DNA of 62,000 nucleotides, taken from contig WPIO01000137.1 of assembly GCA_009760855.2 (NCBI GenBank), forward strand, positions 560,001 to 622,000. Reading direction: 5' to 3'. The DNA is from Cristatella mucedo. Taxonomy: Eukaryota > Bryozoa > Phylactolaemata > Cristatellidae. Position numbers and translations under genes: made by a program. Of this stretch, positions 1-11,831 are shown one piece after another (position 1 is the stretch's first letter; each line of letters starts with the position of its first letter). The notes under the pieces are model-generated. The model made no database searches, had not been told where the DNA came from, and saw nothing but the letters and a program-made list of their open reading frames with translations.

Positions 1-484
1 GAGCAGCCGACGAAGAGAGCGCTCATTCCCGAGCCACGGAGCAGCAGGCGTCGCGCATTTACGAATTGGCAGCGTTGAGAGTGTGCCTCCGCCACTCACC
101 CACCCACTCCTCCCCCGCCGCCGCCGCCGCCGCGGCAGCTCTCTATTCCGCGAGAAGAGAAAGGAAGCAGCGTCGCACCCGTTGCAGCGTCGATACGCTG
201 CTGCTACTGTGCAGAGAAGTGCGCCGAAAACGACGCGGGCAAGGAGCGGAAGTAGAGGGCGAGCAGACGACTCCGAGCCAATGCGCGGTTTCATTAGAGA
301 AATCAGCGGTGCACCGTCGGAACATGGGCGCACTCAATCTCAACACGTGCACTGCTGAGAACTACTGCCTGCCTCACAATCGCCGGGGGGGGCGGTCTGG
401 GAGCTGGCCAGCTATTGGACAATTGCTTCTTTGCGAGGCTGCGCCGTATGAAACTACGCGCATTGCGACTAGCGAATCGAATCG
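1..484. other. GC-rich stretch, no gene recognised
   Basis: GC-rich sequence with CCG runs. The reading frames present are rich in Ala, Arg and Ser, as expected from base composition alone. I see no splice-flanked exon, RNA gene or repeat family member here. Confidence 0.4.
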
Positions 485-2840
485 CTTCATCCGTCAGTAA
501 CTCCACAAAGTCATAAAGACCACGTGGGTGTTACGTAGGAGAGTTTTGTATAGCGCACTCACAGCCTAAGCGGCTTTCGGTACTCATTCGGTAGCCAACA
601 GACTTCGTCTCACGCAACAAAGAGAAAGTGGGAAGCATAGCAGAGTCAGGAGAGCAGTTGAGGTAGTGAGTAGCATAGAAGTAGCAGTTCAGGACCGCTG
701 AAAAAGATGTGCCGTAGTCGGCAGTTGGAGAGTAGTTGTCGTTGCGTAAGAATTGTGGAAGCGAGTTCCACAGTCTAGGACCTGCAGAGCTAAAGCTTCT
801 GTCGCCAACTGTCTTTAAGCGGAGGAATAGGACAGCTAATTTATTGTCCACACATGACCTCAGGGCACGAACAGGCTGAAACTGATGCAGCAGTTCGCAG
901 TTTGCAGCAGGTACGAAGGAGCCAAGCCGTGGCGGGCCTTGTGGGTCAGCGTAAGAACTTTGCTCTGTATCCTTTGCTCGACCGGCAACCATCCTAGCTC
1001 TTTCAGCAAAGGTGACACGTGCTCAAACCGCTGGGACTTGAAGACCAGCCTTGCAGCCATATTCATAGTCCGCTGTAGTGGCATAATAGCTTTCTTTGGC
1101 AGCCCAGCCAAAAGGGAATTACAATAATCATGCCGAGACAGAACTAAAGAGCAACTTAAATTTTTTACAAGCCACTGCTGGAGACAGCTTCTAATCTTGG
1201 ATAGGGATCGGATGTGATGGCTAGCTGTAGAGGCAGTCTTCTGAATGAAGCTTTTGAAATTGAGGCAGCTGTCGAACACGGCACCTAGATTACGAGCACG
1301 TAGTGAAGGTCGCACAATAGCATCACCTATTAGAACAGCAAAGCCTTTTAATCCAGCCACACGCTTAGGGTGTCCTATGAGCAGCAGTTCGGTTTTATCG
1401 TCATTTAATTTCAGGAAGTTTTCCGACATCCAGGATCGAATATCGGCAAGGCAAGCATTCAGTTTCTCAGTTGCTGCAGCAGATTCCGACGGTTTAAATG
1501 ACAAATACAACTGAGTATCGTCAGCATAGAAGTGATAACCTATTCCATGGGCCTTAATCACTTTTTTCAGAGGTTGTGTATAAATGGAGAACAGCAAGGG
1601 ACCGAGTACAGACCCTTGAGGGACTCCACAGGTGACCCTTCTCATGTCTGAGACCTGACCCCCACACGACACGGATTGAACACGATCACACAAGTATGAT
1701 TTAAACCACGCCAGTGCATTGTCTGCCAGACCGATCGTTGTTCTCAATCGTTCAAGCAGAACTTCGTGATCAATGGTGTCGAAGGCAGCAGACAGATCTA
1801 GCAGAGCTAGGGCAGTGACATTCCCGTCGTCGTTGCCACGTAGAATGGCATTGTTAACACAGAGGAGAGCAGTTTCAGTAGAGTGCTGCCTCTTGAACCC
1901 TGATTGAAATGTTTCTGACATTCCGTTATATTCAATATGTTCAACTAGCTGCTTAGCAACAATGTTTTCAAGAATCTTTAATAAGAACGGAAGAAGGAAA
2001 CTGGACGATAGTTTGCTAGGACCTCTGTGTCTAATCCAGGCTTTTTAAGAATAGATCTAACGATTGCCGATTTGAAGGACTTGGGGACGACCCCTTTTCC
2101 CAAAGAAGCATTAAAATCTTGGCTATGGCAGGGCTAAGTTTGTCTGCAAGTGAAGACCACAGAGATGAAAGTATAGGGTCTTCAGGAGACGAGCTCTTTT
2201 TGCTAGACCTTATAAAGGCAGCCATATCACAGGCAGAAACATCAGAGAACCTTTTAAGAAAGGTCACAGGTTGAGGAACGGCGATTGCTTTGGTCGGAGG
2301 GGGCTTAATGGAGGCACGAATGTGCACAATTTTTTCAGTAAAGAAGGCTGCAAACTTTTCGGCTGAGCCCTTAACATCTGGGGAGTCAGACCTCACAGCG
2401 TTGGCTAGTAAATGGTTTACTGTCTTATATATCTGTTTAGTGTCCGACTGGCAGGAATTCAGCTTTCTAATGAAAAAAGAAGCCCTGGTTTTTTTAAGCT
2501 TTCGGGTGTAAACTTGAAGGAAGTCTTTAAAATTGACTAGGTCTGCCTCAGACCCCAATTTCTTGAAACGACGTTCCAGCCTGCGCTTAACACGGCGCAT
2601 CTTAAGGAGTTTCTTGTAAATTGAAAGGAATCTCGACGACTTTGAACACGGATAGAGCGAACGGGAGCATGCTTGTCAAGAGCACTCCTGAGTGTCATGT
2701 TCATCGCATCAGTGTGGGTATCGAGGCTGCCGGTCGAGTCTGAATGCAGATCAAGAAGGCCTGCATCACAAATAGATTTCAAAAACTTCTGAATATGAAA
2801 GGGATCTAGAAAGAGATATTTGATCCTCATAGGGCGCAAT
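485..2840 (-). mobile_element. L2-type non-LTR retrotransposon (family A), 5'-truncated
   Basis: The minus strand carries the linker and reverse transcriptase of an L2/CR1-clade LINE. The 3' end lies near 485-600, where the reverse complement reads through a tail also found at 48.9-49.07 kb and 58.7-58.8 kb, so it defines a family. The 5' part (most of the endonuclease) is missing beyond about 2,840, the usual result of incomplete target-primed reverse transcription. Confidence 0.85.
860..2839 (-). pseudogene. L2 LINE ORF2 fragment (reverse transcriptase)
   Basis: This is the reverse transcriptase that copies LINE RNA into the genome. The longest open stretch (860-1921, 353 aa) contains the RT core in order: LLDLSAAFDTIDH (motif with the first catalytic Asp), GVPQGSVLGPLLF and the catalytic box YADDTQLYL, followed by the thumb-like WLPVEQRI region typical of L2 elements. 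Upstream, 2031-2600 and 2537-2839 hold basic linker segments in other frames, so frameshifts separate them from the RT. The 3' end overlaps a second frame at 531-992 that carries the usual L2 C-terminal LWNSLP motif. Family assignment is by motif recognition; there is no evidence that this copy is active. Confidence 0.85.
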
Positions 2841-2958
2841 ATAAGCGTTTTATTGTTATCATGTTTACGATTTGTCGGCGGCCTTAGACGCGGTGCAAAT
2901 GGTTAGCATCGTCATCAGGTTCGTTCATTGTCGTCGACTGTAGTGTCTTCCAATCTTT

Positions 2959-3474
<516 letters not shown>

Positions 3475-3476
<2 letters not shown>

Positions 3477-4206
3477 TTTCCGTATCTCTCCCTCTCGGCC
3501 TCTCTCACACTCTTTTGGCTCTTCCGCCGTTCGCTCCAGTGCTTGTCCTTCATCCTTTCCCTCATGGGCTGCGGTCACGTTGTAGGCCAGCTCCTTCCTG
3601 CACCGATCGCGCCGCTGCGCATGCTCGCGGCCGCGGCTCAATCCAGAGGAGCAGCGCTCCAGCACTGCGTTCGAGCAAGCTTTGCTATCTGCTGCGACTC
3701 GGCTCCGAAGTCACTTGTAGCGTCCATTTCGCCCATTGGGCCGAGCCCCCGGCCATAAATTACTGAGATCCGTTTTCGCCACCGCGAGATATGCGGAACA
3801 TGATCGTACCAATAGAAACCTACGGAGAGTTTGCATATGAAAGCCTGCGCGCGCGTCGAGTTTCTTTAATGCTTCAGACTTATCGGCTGAGCACCGCCGC
3901 AGCAGCAGACCACTGTTCGGCGGCGGCGGCGGCAGCAGCGGCGCTCTCTGTGCTACGTCGTGGTTCACCGCTCGGCGGTCGGTCAGTCCGTGAGTGAAGC
4001 AGCTTCGCAGCCGCCGCAGCCCCCGCAACCGATTGGCGCAGCGCTCGGTTGCCGCCGCGTTCTGCGGCCCGGAGGCAGAAAGAGGACACGCTCTCAACGG
4101 TTCGCTCCGCCGCTTGTCTCCCGCAGACCGGCGCTGTCGGCGCTGCAAACTCACGCTAAGGCGACCTTTCGGAAGCGAACCGTCCGCCGCGCCCTCTCCC
4201 TCCGGC
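3475..4206. other. GC-rich upstream region, no gene recognised
   Basis: GC- and CpG-rich DNA with short CGG/GCA runs, upstream of a minisatellite and a candidate first exon. It may be the promoter-proximal part of the plus-strand gene starting at 4932, but no defined promoter motif is visible. Confidence 0.35.
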
Positions 4207-4515
4207 CGGCCGGCCGCCGCGGCTGACACTAGCCGCCGCGGCTGACAGTAGCCGCCGCGGCTGACACTAGCCGCCGCGGCTGACAGTAGCCGCCGCGGCT
4301 GAAAGTAGCCGCCGCGGCTGACAGTAGCCGCCGCGGCTGACAGTAGCCGCCGCGGCTGACAGTAGCCGCCGCGGCTGACAGTAGCCGCCGCGGCTGACAG
4401 TAGCCGCCGCGGCTGACAGTAGCCGCCGCGGCTGACAGTAGCCGCCGCGGCTGACACTAGCCGCCGCGGCTGACAGTAGCCGCCACGGCTGACACTAGCC
4501 GCCGCGGCTGACGGT
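4207..4515. repeat. 19-bp GC-rich minisatellite, about 16 copies
   Basis: Tandem units of AGCCGCCGCGGCTGACAGT, with variants ending ACACT, AAAGT or ACGGT. Each unit contains the palindrome GCCGCGGC (SacII core) and two CpG-rich halves. The array lies about 420 bp upstream of the candidate start codon at 4932. Confidence 0.95.
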
Positions 4516-4931
4516 CGGGGCGTGACGAATGACTAGAGCTTGCGCAACGGCGTCCTGCTCAACCGCCGAGTGCTCTTCTCCCAGCCTGCATTGCACGGCC
4601 AGCAGTCCCGCGCGCGCTCGCTCGCTCCGCTCGAGCGAGCGCGGAGGCGACACGTTCGAGACAGGCACAAACTACAACGCGAGCTCGTGCGCCCGACGTT
4701 GCAGGTGCGCTGCACGGGAGGAGGCGCCGGCGACCGCCGGTGGCGCTCGCCGGCGTCAGCCTCTGTGCGAGCCGCTGAGCAAATTTGCTCAGGCCCAATT
4801 TGTTGCGGCGGCGGCGGCGGCGGCGGCGGAGGCGGCGCTCGCGGTGACTCGCATTCGTCGGTGCGTGGGCCAGGCATCGGCGTGCGACGCTCCGAGTGCG
4901 AGCTTCTGCTCCTGCGCCGCGAGGGTCCGTC

Positions 4932-5003
4932 ATGGCGGACGCGTCGGCCCGCGAACAGCACGCCCGAATCGAAGAGCAGCTGAGGTGCATTCGACGCGAT
5001 ATG
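4932..5003 (+). CDS. LURAP-like gene, exon 1
   Basis: ATG in a good context (GTCATGG), 24 codons, Glu/Arg-rich helical peptide (ARIEEQLRCIRRDM at its end), followed directly by donor GTACGG. The phase-0 end matches exon 2. Confidence 0.5.
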
Positions 5004-6191
5004 GTACGGCTAGCGGCGGCGGCGCGCGGCGGCTGGCGGCGGCTGGCGGCGGCTGGCGGCGCTCGCTGACCGACCGACCGTGCGACCGCTCGGCGTCGAC
5101 GTGCGTCGAAGTGCGAGCAGACATCAACGGACGGGCAGTACGGCGGCTCGCGATAGTTGGGGGGGGCGCGCCGAGCTGGCGTTCTGAATCCTTGACCTCC
5201 ACGCGAGCGGGCTTCGGCCGAATAGACATTCGACGCAGGGCGACGCTCATTCGCTTCCGAACACTGCAAAGGTGATTTGCCGATTCGAACTCGGCAGAAC
5301 TCGGCAGTGGGTCAAAAAGTCTGTAGCCGTCGGTAGCCTCGGAATACTAGAGCTGTCGTGGGAAACTTTGGAACTTTGGAAGCCACTTTAGAACTTTGGA
5401 AGCTCAAACGTTACTTTGACTGGGCGTGGCAGGCTGCCATCGAAAGTATGGCGTCACGCGCTCATTCTTCTTTGCGAAGCTTCTCAAGCCGACTTGCTTT
5501 TCCATCTGAATGCACCCCCATTGACTTCGACCAACTAAGTGGTAGTGCGCCATTGGTTGTACAGACCCCCACTCTCCCGCCTCAGGAGGCAGGACGATGC
5601 TAAGCTGTGCCTTAAGCAAAGTCCCAGCGAGAGGCAGTCGAGGGACGAAAGACTTCTGCGGAATGCCCCGAAGAGCCGCACCAGCCGGCTAAGGCATCCG
5701 ACACGCCTCTCCTGACTTACTGCGATTGGATGCCCCCAATGAAGGTCAGAGGAGCTGCCTCTAACCAACTTCAAGTCTTCCGCAGAGGCCGCACGCTCAG
5801 TTCGTACGCACCAAAAGTCTCGCATTCTCAGCTGACTTATGTCACGACGTCTGCCCGATCGGCTGACATTCAGTGTGCAACCAGGAGACCAACCTAGCAG
5901 CTTTCGCTACTTTAAGTGAGAGCTGCAAGCGGGTGCTTAATTGGCAAACTTTACTGGTCGGCTCGCGCGGCCTTGCCAGCTGCCTGCTGCGGTGCAGCCT
6001 TTCAGGGCTCGCTAACTGCTAGTCCGATGAGATCGGGCGAAGTAAAATCGTGCGCATTGCTTAATCTGGCGCGCACCAGCGATCGCCATTCTGCCATCGA
6101 CGCTCGAAGATGTCCTTTACCGCCCTCTCTAAGATTAGCAGCTTGCAGCCCTTGCATCAGCCTCTTGCTCCCCATCTCCCAACTTCTCTCT

Positions 6192-6267
<76 letters not shown>

Positions 6268-7253
6268 TATCTCTCCTTCCCCCTATTATTTCCCCTGTGT
6301 CTGCTTCATGACGTCTCGCTCTCCTCGCCTCACTGCTGGTCGAAGCTTCTGGTCACTTCGTGGCCTTTCCACTCCATTACGCACAGGCCTACTTTAGATT
6401 CAGAACAGGGCGCTGGGTCCGCGTGCACGGTTCGCTGCAGCAGAGCTCGCCGAGGCTTCTGCTGCAGCCTCGCTCTCGTCGGTCCATCGCGCAGGACTCG
6501 CTGCGGCAGCTAGACGTCGCCATCCTCCAACAGCTGGTGTTCGTCAAGCGTGCCGTAGACGACATCTGTCGGCCGTCGCGGCCGCGCCTATTTCGCAGCG
6601 TGACCGTCGGTGTCCAGCTGCAGCCGGCTAAGCGCTCGTTCGGCAGCCAGATCTCCAACCCCATCGACGGCAGCCACACGGCGTGGCCGCGCCCTCGACA
6701 CGACGCCGACGGCAATTTGAATGCGTTCACTAGCGAGGGTACGTTACGACGCTCATCTCCTCCTCCTTCTCGTCCTCCCCTCGTCCTCTTCTTCGCTCTC
6801 CTTCTCCTCGCCGGTGGCGCCGAACGCTGCGACCAGGCCCCGCTGCCGGCAGTTCGAAGGTCCCTCCCTGCACCCACACTCTGCCTCGAGGCGAGACGGC
6901 AGCACAACGCGCAGCGCCGGCACCTCACCCCGCTTCTTCTCTCCCCCGCCCCTTCACTTCGGTCCCCCCCCCAACGCGCAGGTCACTTACCGACAAGCTA
7001 CGGGAGCGACTGCAGCGACGACGACTGCAGCTCCCCCGTGCGGCGCTCGTCGCCTGGAGCGGCTGCTCGGGTTGACGGCGGCGGCGGCGGCGGAGCGGAG
7101 CAGCGGCCGCTCAGCGGGACGCGGACGGAGAAGAGCTGCCAGTCGTCCTCCTTTTACGAGGACATGCTACGCCGCAACGTCAAGATTTGGAAAACCGTGC
7201 AGCTGATCAAAACCCGACGGTGCGATACCGAAGGGCTGAAGCTATGGCCGTGA
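4932..7253 (+). CDS. LURAP1/FAM89-like leucine-rich adaptor gene (three predicted exons)
   Basis: Predicted exons 4932-5003, 6495-6738 and 6982-7253 join in frame (72 nt; 244 nt ending in phase 1; then 2 nt completing the codon). The translated core around the exon 1/2 junction is helical; exon 2 starts with DSLRQLDVAILQQLV, which matches the conserved LR-x-x-DV-x-ILQQLV segment of LURAP1 and the related LRQLDMSLL segment of FAM89. Members of this family are small cytoplasmic adaptors: LURAP1 links to NF-kB signalling and MRCK/actomyosin, FAM89B to LIMK. Exon 3 has an acidic-Ser patch (SDCSDDDCSS), a Gly run and a C-terminal FYEDMLRRNVKIW helix before TGA at 7251. A further donor-like GTGAGC at the end of exon 3 means the gene could continue. 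Family call is moderate; exon structure is supported by phase. Confidence 0.55.
6182..6264. repeat. (CT)n microsatellite in LURAP-like intron 1
   Basis: CT dinucleotide run with one CGCG interruption at its left end. The same array and downstream sequence are found inverted at 33.36-33.75 kb. Confidence 0.95.
6495..6738 (+). CDS. LURAP-like gene, exon 2 (leucine-rich core)
   Basis: Preceded by a C/T-containing acceptor ending GCGCAG and followed by donor GTACGT. It encodes the DSLRQLDVAILQQLV core and ends in phase 1. The first part of this exon is duplicated in inverted orientation near 33.4 kb. Confidence 0.6.
6982..7253 (+). CDS. LURAP-like gene, exon 3 (C-terminal)
   Basis: A C-rich tract ending CGCGCAG precedes the exon. 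Its first two bases complete the codon left by exon 2. It contains SDCSDDDCSS, a Gly run and a basic-aromatic helix before a stop at 7251-7253. The intron between exons 2 and 3 is 243 nt, a multiple of three without a stop, so the frame also reads through if it is retained. Confidence 0.5.
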
Positions 7254-7706
7254 GCGGTGCCGAACTCGGCCGGCGCTGGGCGCCGGCCGCGAAGCCACCC
7301 GGGCGGGGAGCACGCTGCCAGAGAGGCGACGGCGATCGAAAAGACTGCGACAGAGGGCGGCGGCAGCGAAGTGGAGAGCACCCCAGACGCACAGACGTCG
7401 GCGGCAGCCGAGCATCCGGCGCGAGCGCGGCCTCGCGAAGTAGCCGCCTTCGGCGGCGGCGGCGGCGCCTGTTGCGGTGGAGAGATCGCCTGCGCGCGAC
7501 GCCCGTCGGCCGGCTGCTGATTCAGGGCGAGCTCGAGTCGTCAAGTCAAGGTATCGATGACTACCACGGCGGCGGCGGCGACTAAGGACTAAGGCGGCGG
7601 CGGCGGCAGAGCAGCGAGCAAAGGCTGGCGGCTCCGCGCTCGCTCGAACCTCGCTTCTTCGTTGACTCGTCAGTTTAGGGATTTCTTTGCTAAGAAATGG
7701 CGATTT

Positions 7707-7712
7707 AATAAA
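7707..7712 (+). terminator. Candidate polyadenylation signal of the LURAP-like gene
   Basis: AATAAA followed by an A run, about 450 nt after the predicted stop codon. No downstream GU-rich element was assessed. Confidence 0.35.
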
Positions 7713-8220
7713 AAAAAAGGAACTCGGCGGTGCGGCTGTGAGCATTTCTGCGTAGCTAGACGTAGGGTTTGTGCAGTGCAATAAGCACGCGCTCAGCATT
7801 CGAGCTAGTATAATTACGGAAAGGCACTCAAAGCTGTCGATAAACTGTACGCAGCTGCCCAATGCGGCTTACCTCGCAGGCGTGGCCAATGCCGAGAGCT
7901 GATAGCTAAACGAAAAAGCTGCATCTATCATTACAATAAGCTAGACTGTTAAGTTAATTAGCTAGCCCGTTTGTCCGTCCCTGATGTCAGATTTACATTG
8001 AGCCATTCGTTCGTGCTGTACTTATAATCACACAACAAGATTACAGCAACGATGACTGTCAAAAAGAATTGCGGTAAGGCTGAAGAATTTGCTAATTTGC
8101 ATCTGTAAATATAGTAAAAATTTGACATTGAAATGCTGGAACTTCACAGGACTAAGGACTTAAATGGATTTTTGAAAGGAATGAACTTCGGCCCCCTTGC
8201 TGTTGCCCGAGTGCTTCCGA
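7713..8220. other. Intergenic sequence, nothing recognised
   Basis: Mixed-composition DNA without a coding frame, RNA gene or repeat that I can name. Confidence 0.4.
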
Positions 8221-8224
8221 GCGG

Positions 8225-8400
8225 GTGAGCCACGATGGCACACTAGGTAAGGCAGTTGCTCTTCACGACCTCGGTCCCGAGGTCGTGGCTTCATGTCGTG
8301 AGGTAGGCGTTCCTTTATTGCTGCTGTAAGCGGCGGTGATAGTCTTTGAGGCTCTCCTGCCGCCTTACAAAAGAGGCGTTAAATAGCTAGTATTTGCTTA
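8225..8400 (+). mobile_element. tRNA-derived SINE, family 1
   Basis: A head with tRNA-like A and B boxes (GATGGCACACTAGG at the A-box position; a degraded GTGGCTTC at the B-box position) is followed by a body ending in AAAAGAGGCGTTAAATAGCTAG. Related copies lie at 13.9, 39.7, 42.2 and 42.6 kb. Confidence 0.75.
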
Positions 8401-9500
8401 GGGTTAACGGTGCTTTCGACGCCTCCGGCACTTCCGCTCGGACCGTTTGAGTTGGCGTATTGGAAAGCTGCCAAGTAATGCGGCTTGTATATTTGTGCTG
8501 TTGCGCTTGTTATTTAACAGTATCCTTAAATGGCTTCGAATTAATGGCAGAAATCTGAAAGAAAAAGAGCCTCCTCTCCTCGCGAGCGACAGCGCGCCGG
8601 AGAGACTGGACGGAGACTGGGCAGCAGAAGTGCGCGACGAATTCGGGTGAAAACGTTTACCCGTCATACTCGATAGGCTGAGGCCAAGCAAAGCAGTTCC
8701 AAGGGCACTCGCGCCAAGGCACTAGCTACCCTGTTCTCGAGGAAGAAACTGAAGACTACGCTCGCTGTGGCGGACGTCGCTCACCCAACGAAGGGCGGTG
8801 CGGCGGCAAAAGGCGACAAGACCCCACAGCTGGGATATGCCGCGCGTCTAAGTCCCCATGCGGTCAGAGCGGGAAAGCGAAGCAGCCGAAGACGCGGTTG
8901 CGCTGCTGCTTGCCCTCGCTACGCCGCCGGCCCCGGATGTGGAAGTGGCGTCCGGCGATACGTTGCTGTCCCCCGCGAGCGGCGACGACAGTCTCTATAA
9001 GCTCTATTTAACTGAGGCGGTCGACTCAGCCTTGGCTTTTTTCTATACATCGTCATCGTCATTCTATACATGACCGCATCGGAATTTGCGCACTACGCCG
9101 CGCGCACGACATCTTCGAGGGCTCCGCAAGAGGGAAATTGTAGTTGAGTTATGGGTCGCGGACGAATCGAGTGCTGTCGCTTACCTCGAAGACGCCGCGC
9201 GTCACGCTTGCCTAATCCTACGAATGCGTCTACGAGCTCTTGCGGTTTCGAGACGAGGCGCCACCGTCCGTCGTCCGCCGCGACCTTTATGTCGACTGGA
9301 GACGGATGTCACGGGTTTTGCCTTGGCGGCAATTCCGACGCCGCGGAGCGCGGTGATGACAGTCGGTCGGTCGTCTTACGAGAAATGAAAGGCCTGCTCG
9401 TCTTCCGGTTCGAGCGATGAAAGGCCGGCTCGAACGCAAGCGCGCGTAGATGCAAACGGCATCTTGGAGAGTTGCAGCGACCGAGCCGCTCTGCCTCGCT
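8401..9500. other. GC-rich intergenic stretch, no supported gene
   Basis: Several overlapping frames of 70-100 codons are open on the plus strand (for example 8858-9073, with an acidic AEDAVALLLAL stretch). None has a recognisable domain or a convincing splice context. They may be composition artefacts or pieces of an unrecognised gene. Confidence 0.3.
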
Positions 9501-9527
9501 GGTTTGGCCTAGCGGTCGAGGGGAATA

Positions 9528-9675
9528 AATAAATAAACAAAATTCATTTGCTTAGCGCCCCAAGAGAACCAAATCTCCATTCAGGCACTTCACATATGCC
9601 ACGGGGCTCGAGTCCACGACCTCGGCCAGACCTTGGTCGGGGCGAGCACCTTCATCACTGGGCCGAACCAGCTCG
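9528..9675 (-). mobile_element. tRNA-derived SINE, family 2 (L2-tailed)
   Basis: On the minus strand this reads tRNA-like boxes (GGCCCAGTGATGAAGG; GTGGACTCGAGCC) followed by the tail TGAATGGAGATTTGGTTCTC, the degenerate form of the end shared with the L2 LINEs in this window. Confidence 0.75.
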
Positions 9676-9679
9676 ACAG

Positions 9680-9815
9680 GCGCTCACCTCTGACGGCCGA
9701 GGTCAAGGTGATCGACGGCCTTAGACTACCGATGTCGCAGGCTCAAGCCATGCGGCAGAGGTAAAGCGCCTGGATAGAGATTAAGTTACCTTAGGGCGCC
9801 GGACGAATAAATTAT
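9680..9815 (+). mobile_element. tRNA-derived SINE, family 2 (L2-tailed)
   Basis: Plus-strand copy next to the previous one in opposite orientation. The tail AAAGCGCCTGGATAGAGAT is followed by TTAAGTTACCTTAGGGCGCC. Confidence 0.7.
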
Positions 9816-10516
9816 ATGTATATTGTATACTATTATGTAAATGACGTATATTATTGTATGTATAGTATTATGTATATTATATGCATATGTACGCGGTCTT
9901 CGTGCGAAGCAGCGGCAGCAGCTGCACCAACATTCTACTGACCACTGGATTGGAGCACGGTGAACTAATTTTTAGAGTGTATCTCTTTTTTTGGAATTGA
10001 ACACGTACGTGCTGAGCATGCTCTCAAACAGCCTCGAACTTGCCGCAAACTACACGCGTAGCGTCCTCGGCTCCAGTGGTTGCTGCTCAGCGAAAACAGC
10101 GAAAGCAGCGACATTTTGGGAGGCTCGTTTCAGCTTCACTACAGCGCTCACTACAGCGGACGTCATTTCGGTATGACCATGCTGAAAAATGTGCAATGAA
10201 AGCATCGCAATTGGCAAACCGTCGCTTAGCTTGCATTTGCGAGTCATTGCACCGGAGCATATTTTCAGGAAGTTCGGCGGCTTACCTGACCACGAGTAGA
10301 CCTAGTTTTTGCCGCATGCGTCATAAAAGAAAAAATTTAACAGAACCCAAATCATCAAGCCACTCCGGCAATCTTTACACCTACAGAGTTTCATCTCCAG
10401 AAGCTAAAACGCAAATCGGAATACTGTATTGGCTACTTCATTGTATAAAATAATAACACTAGTAATAATTACGCACTTGATAAAGTGTCCTCGGAGAAGT
10501 TAATGTTCTTATAGGT

Positions 10517-11831
10517 CAGAGGTGTCCAACCTTTTTGCGTTGGGGGGCCACATTTCAAAAAAGGTCCGGGGGCCACATGTAAATTGGCGCAGTTGACCGC
10601 ATCAGAAAATAAGATCGTAATTTAGTATGACTATTACTATTATACTTATTAAATAAACCGCAATACAATAGTATTTTTTAGCATAATTATAATTAAAAAT
10701 AATAAATAATAAAAATGTAATCATGTGTCCTGGAAAATAATTCAATAGATATTATGGCCAATCTTTTACTTTTGGATTTTTATTTTACTAACATGAAGAC
10801 GGAAACTAATAAAACTTACAAAATTACATTACAAGGACTCACATAATATTAATGTCTTCGGATTAATTAAATGCCACAGGTATTCAATGTCTTCTGCACT
10901 GCAGGCATCAATGAAATATTTGGCATTGTTTCTGTTTGCATAAAAAGTCGACATCTGCTGCAACAGTGGATGTAGCAATTCTAAGGATTCTTGATAAATG
11001 TTCATCTGTGAGAACGGATCGAGTCTTTGTTTCGCACTTTTCAGTCTGGGAAAAAAGCTGTTCACAGCAATATGTGCTGCCAAAAAGCGCAATATACCTG
11101 CGAGCATGTTTGGCTAGGTTAGGAAAAGACTCTGATGAAACATACTGCTTGTAAAAGGTAACAAGGTCATGCTGATCATAAGCAGTTTTTAAATTGCTGT
11201 AATTATGAATGTCGATTAGTTTGAGTTGAAATTCATCAGGTGCATCAGAGGGATCGATATTAAATGGATTACTAATCATGTTCATGTCATCCGCATGTTG
11301 TTGGAAATCCTGAAACCTCTCTTCGAATTCTTCAACAACTTTGCTAACAAGAGTGGAGTACTTCACATGAGCCAGCGTTTCAGGCAATCTTGTTGCTAGT
11401 GTTGTGAAATGTAACAGTTTCTTCTGATCTAAGTGTTTCCGGAAAATTTTCAGCTTTTGCACAAACGCGACAACACACGCATATATTTTTTGGACCAGTT
11501 GATCCTTACCTTGGAGTTTGACATTAAGATCTGCAAGATGTTTGGTCATTTCCACCAAAAAAGTTAAGTCATTCAACCACTGCTGGTCATCGAGGAAGCC
11601 AACATCTTTTCCCTTTTCTGTCATAAACGATTTTATTTCGTCCCGAAGTGACCCAAACCTGGCTAACGTGTTTGCCCTACTTAGCCAACGGACTTGGCAA
11701 AAATAAATAACATCACAATGATCTGATCCCAACTCTTCAAGGAAATCCTGAAATTGTCTGTGGTTTAGCGAACGAGACCTTATCGCATTGACTGTTGAAA
11801 CTACATTGTCCATTACATGTTGCATGCTCAA
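10517..11831 (-). mobile_element. hAT-superfamily (Charlie-like) DNA transposon, 5'-truncated
   Basis: The lower end begins CAGAGGTGTCCAACC and continues with a GGGGGCCACAT stretch, the hallmark terminus of Charlie-type hAT elements. The transposase frame runs away from it on the minus strand. The opposite terminus and the N-terminal half are absent beyond about 11,831, so this copy cannot mobilise itself. An AT-rich 3' untranslated segment (10.58-10.84 kb) separates terminus and ORF. Confidence 0.85.
10908..11831 (-). pseudogene. hAT transposase, C-terminal fragment (ZBED/GTF2IRD2-like)
   Basis: Open frame of 307 aa corresponding to the C-terminal part of a hAT transposase of the type seen in GTF2IRD2/ZBED5-like host proteins. 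Visible landmarks are CQVRWLSRANTLARF (catalytic-domain RW motif), FLVEMTKHLADLNVKLQGK, and the C-terminal dimerisation region with YIALFGSTYCCEQLFSQTEK and RSVLTDEHLSRILRIATS. The N-terminal BED zinc finger and the first catalytic Asp are missing. No intron or host promoter is visible. Either a dead transposon or, less likely, a captured domain; no sign of host domestication beyond the open frame. Confidence 0.85.

Noticed and set aside
3711-4457. Repetitive 248-aa minus-strand frame through the minisatellite
   Set aside because: A product of the 19-bp repeat (three units make 57 nt, 19 codons); no independent coding signal.
4207-4515. Regularly spaced repeats as a possible CRISPR array
   Set aside because: The 19-bp units abut without unique spacers; this is a tandem minisatellite in an animal genome.
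4530-5280. Several 100-250-aa frames on both strands in the GC-rich gene start
   Set aside because: Stops are rare by composition; only the short exon 4932-5003 has a good start context, a donor and phase agreement with exon 2.
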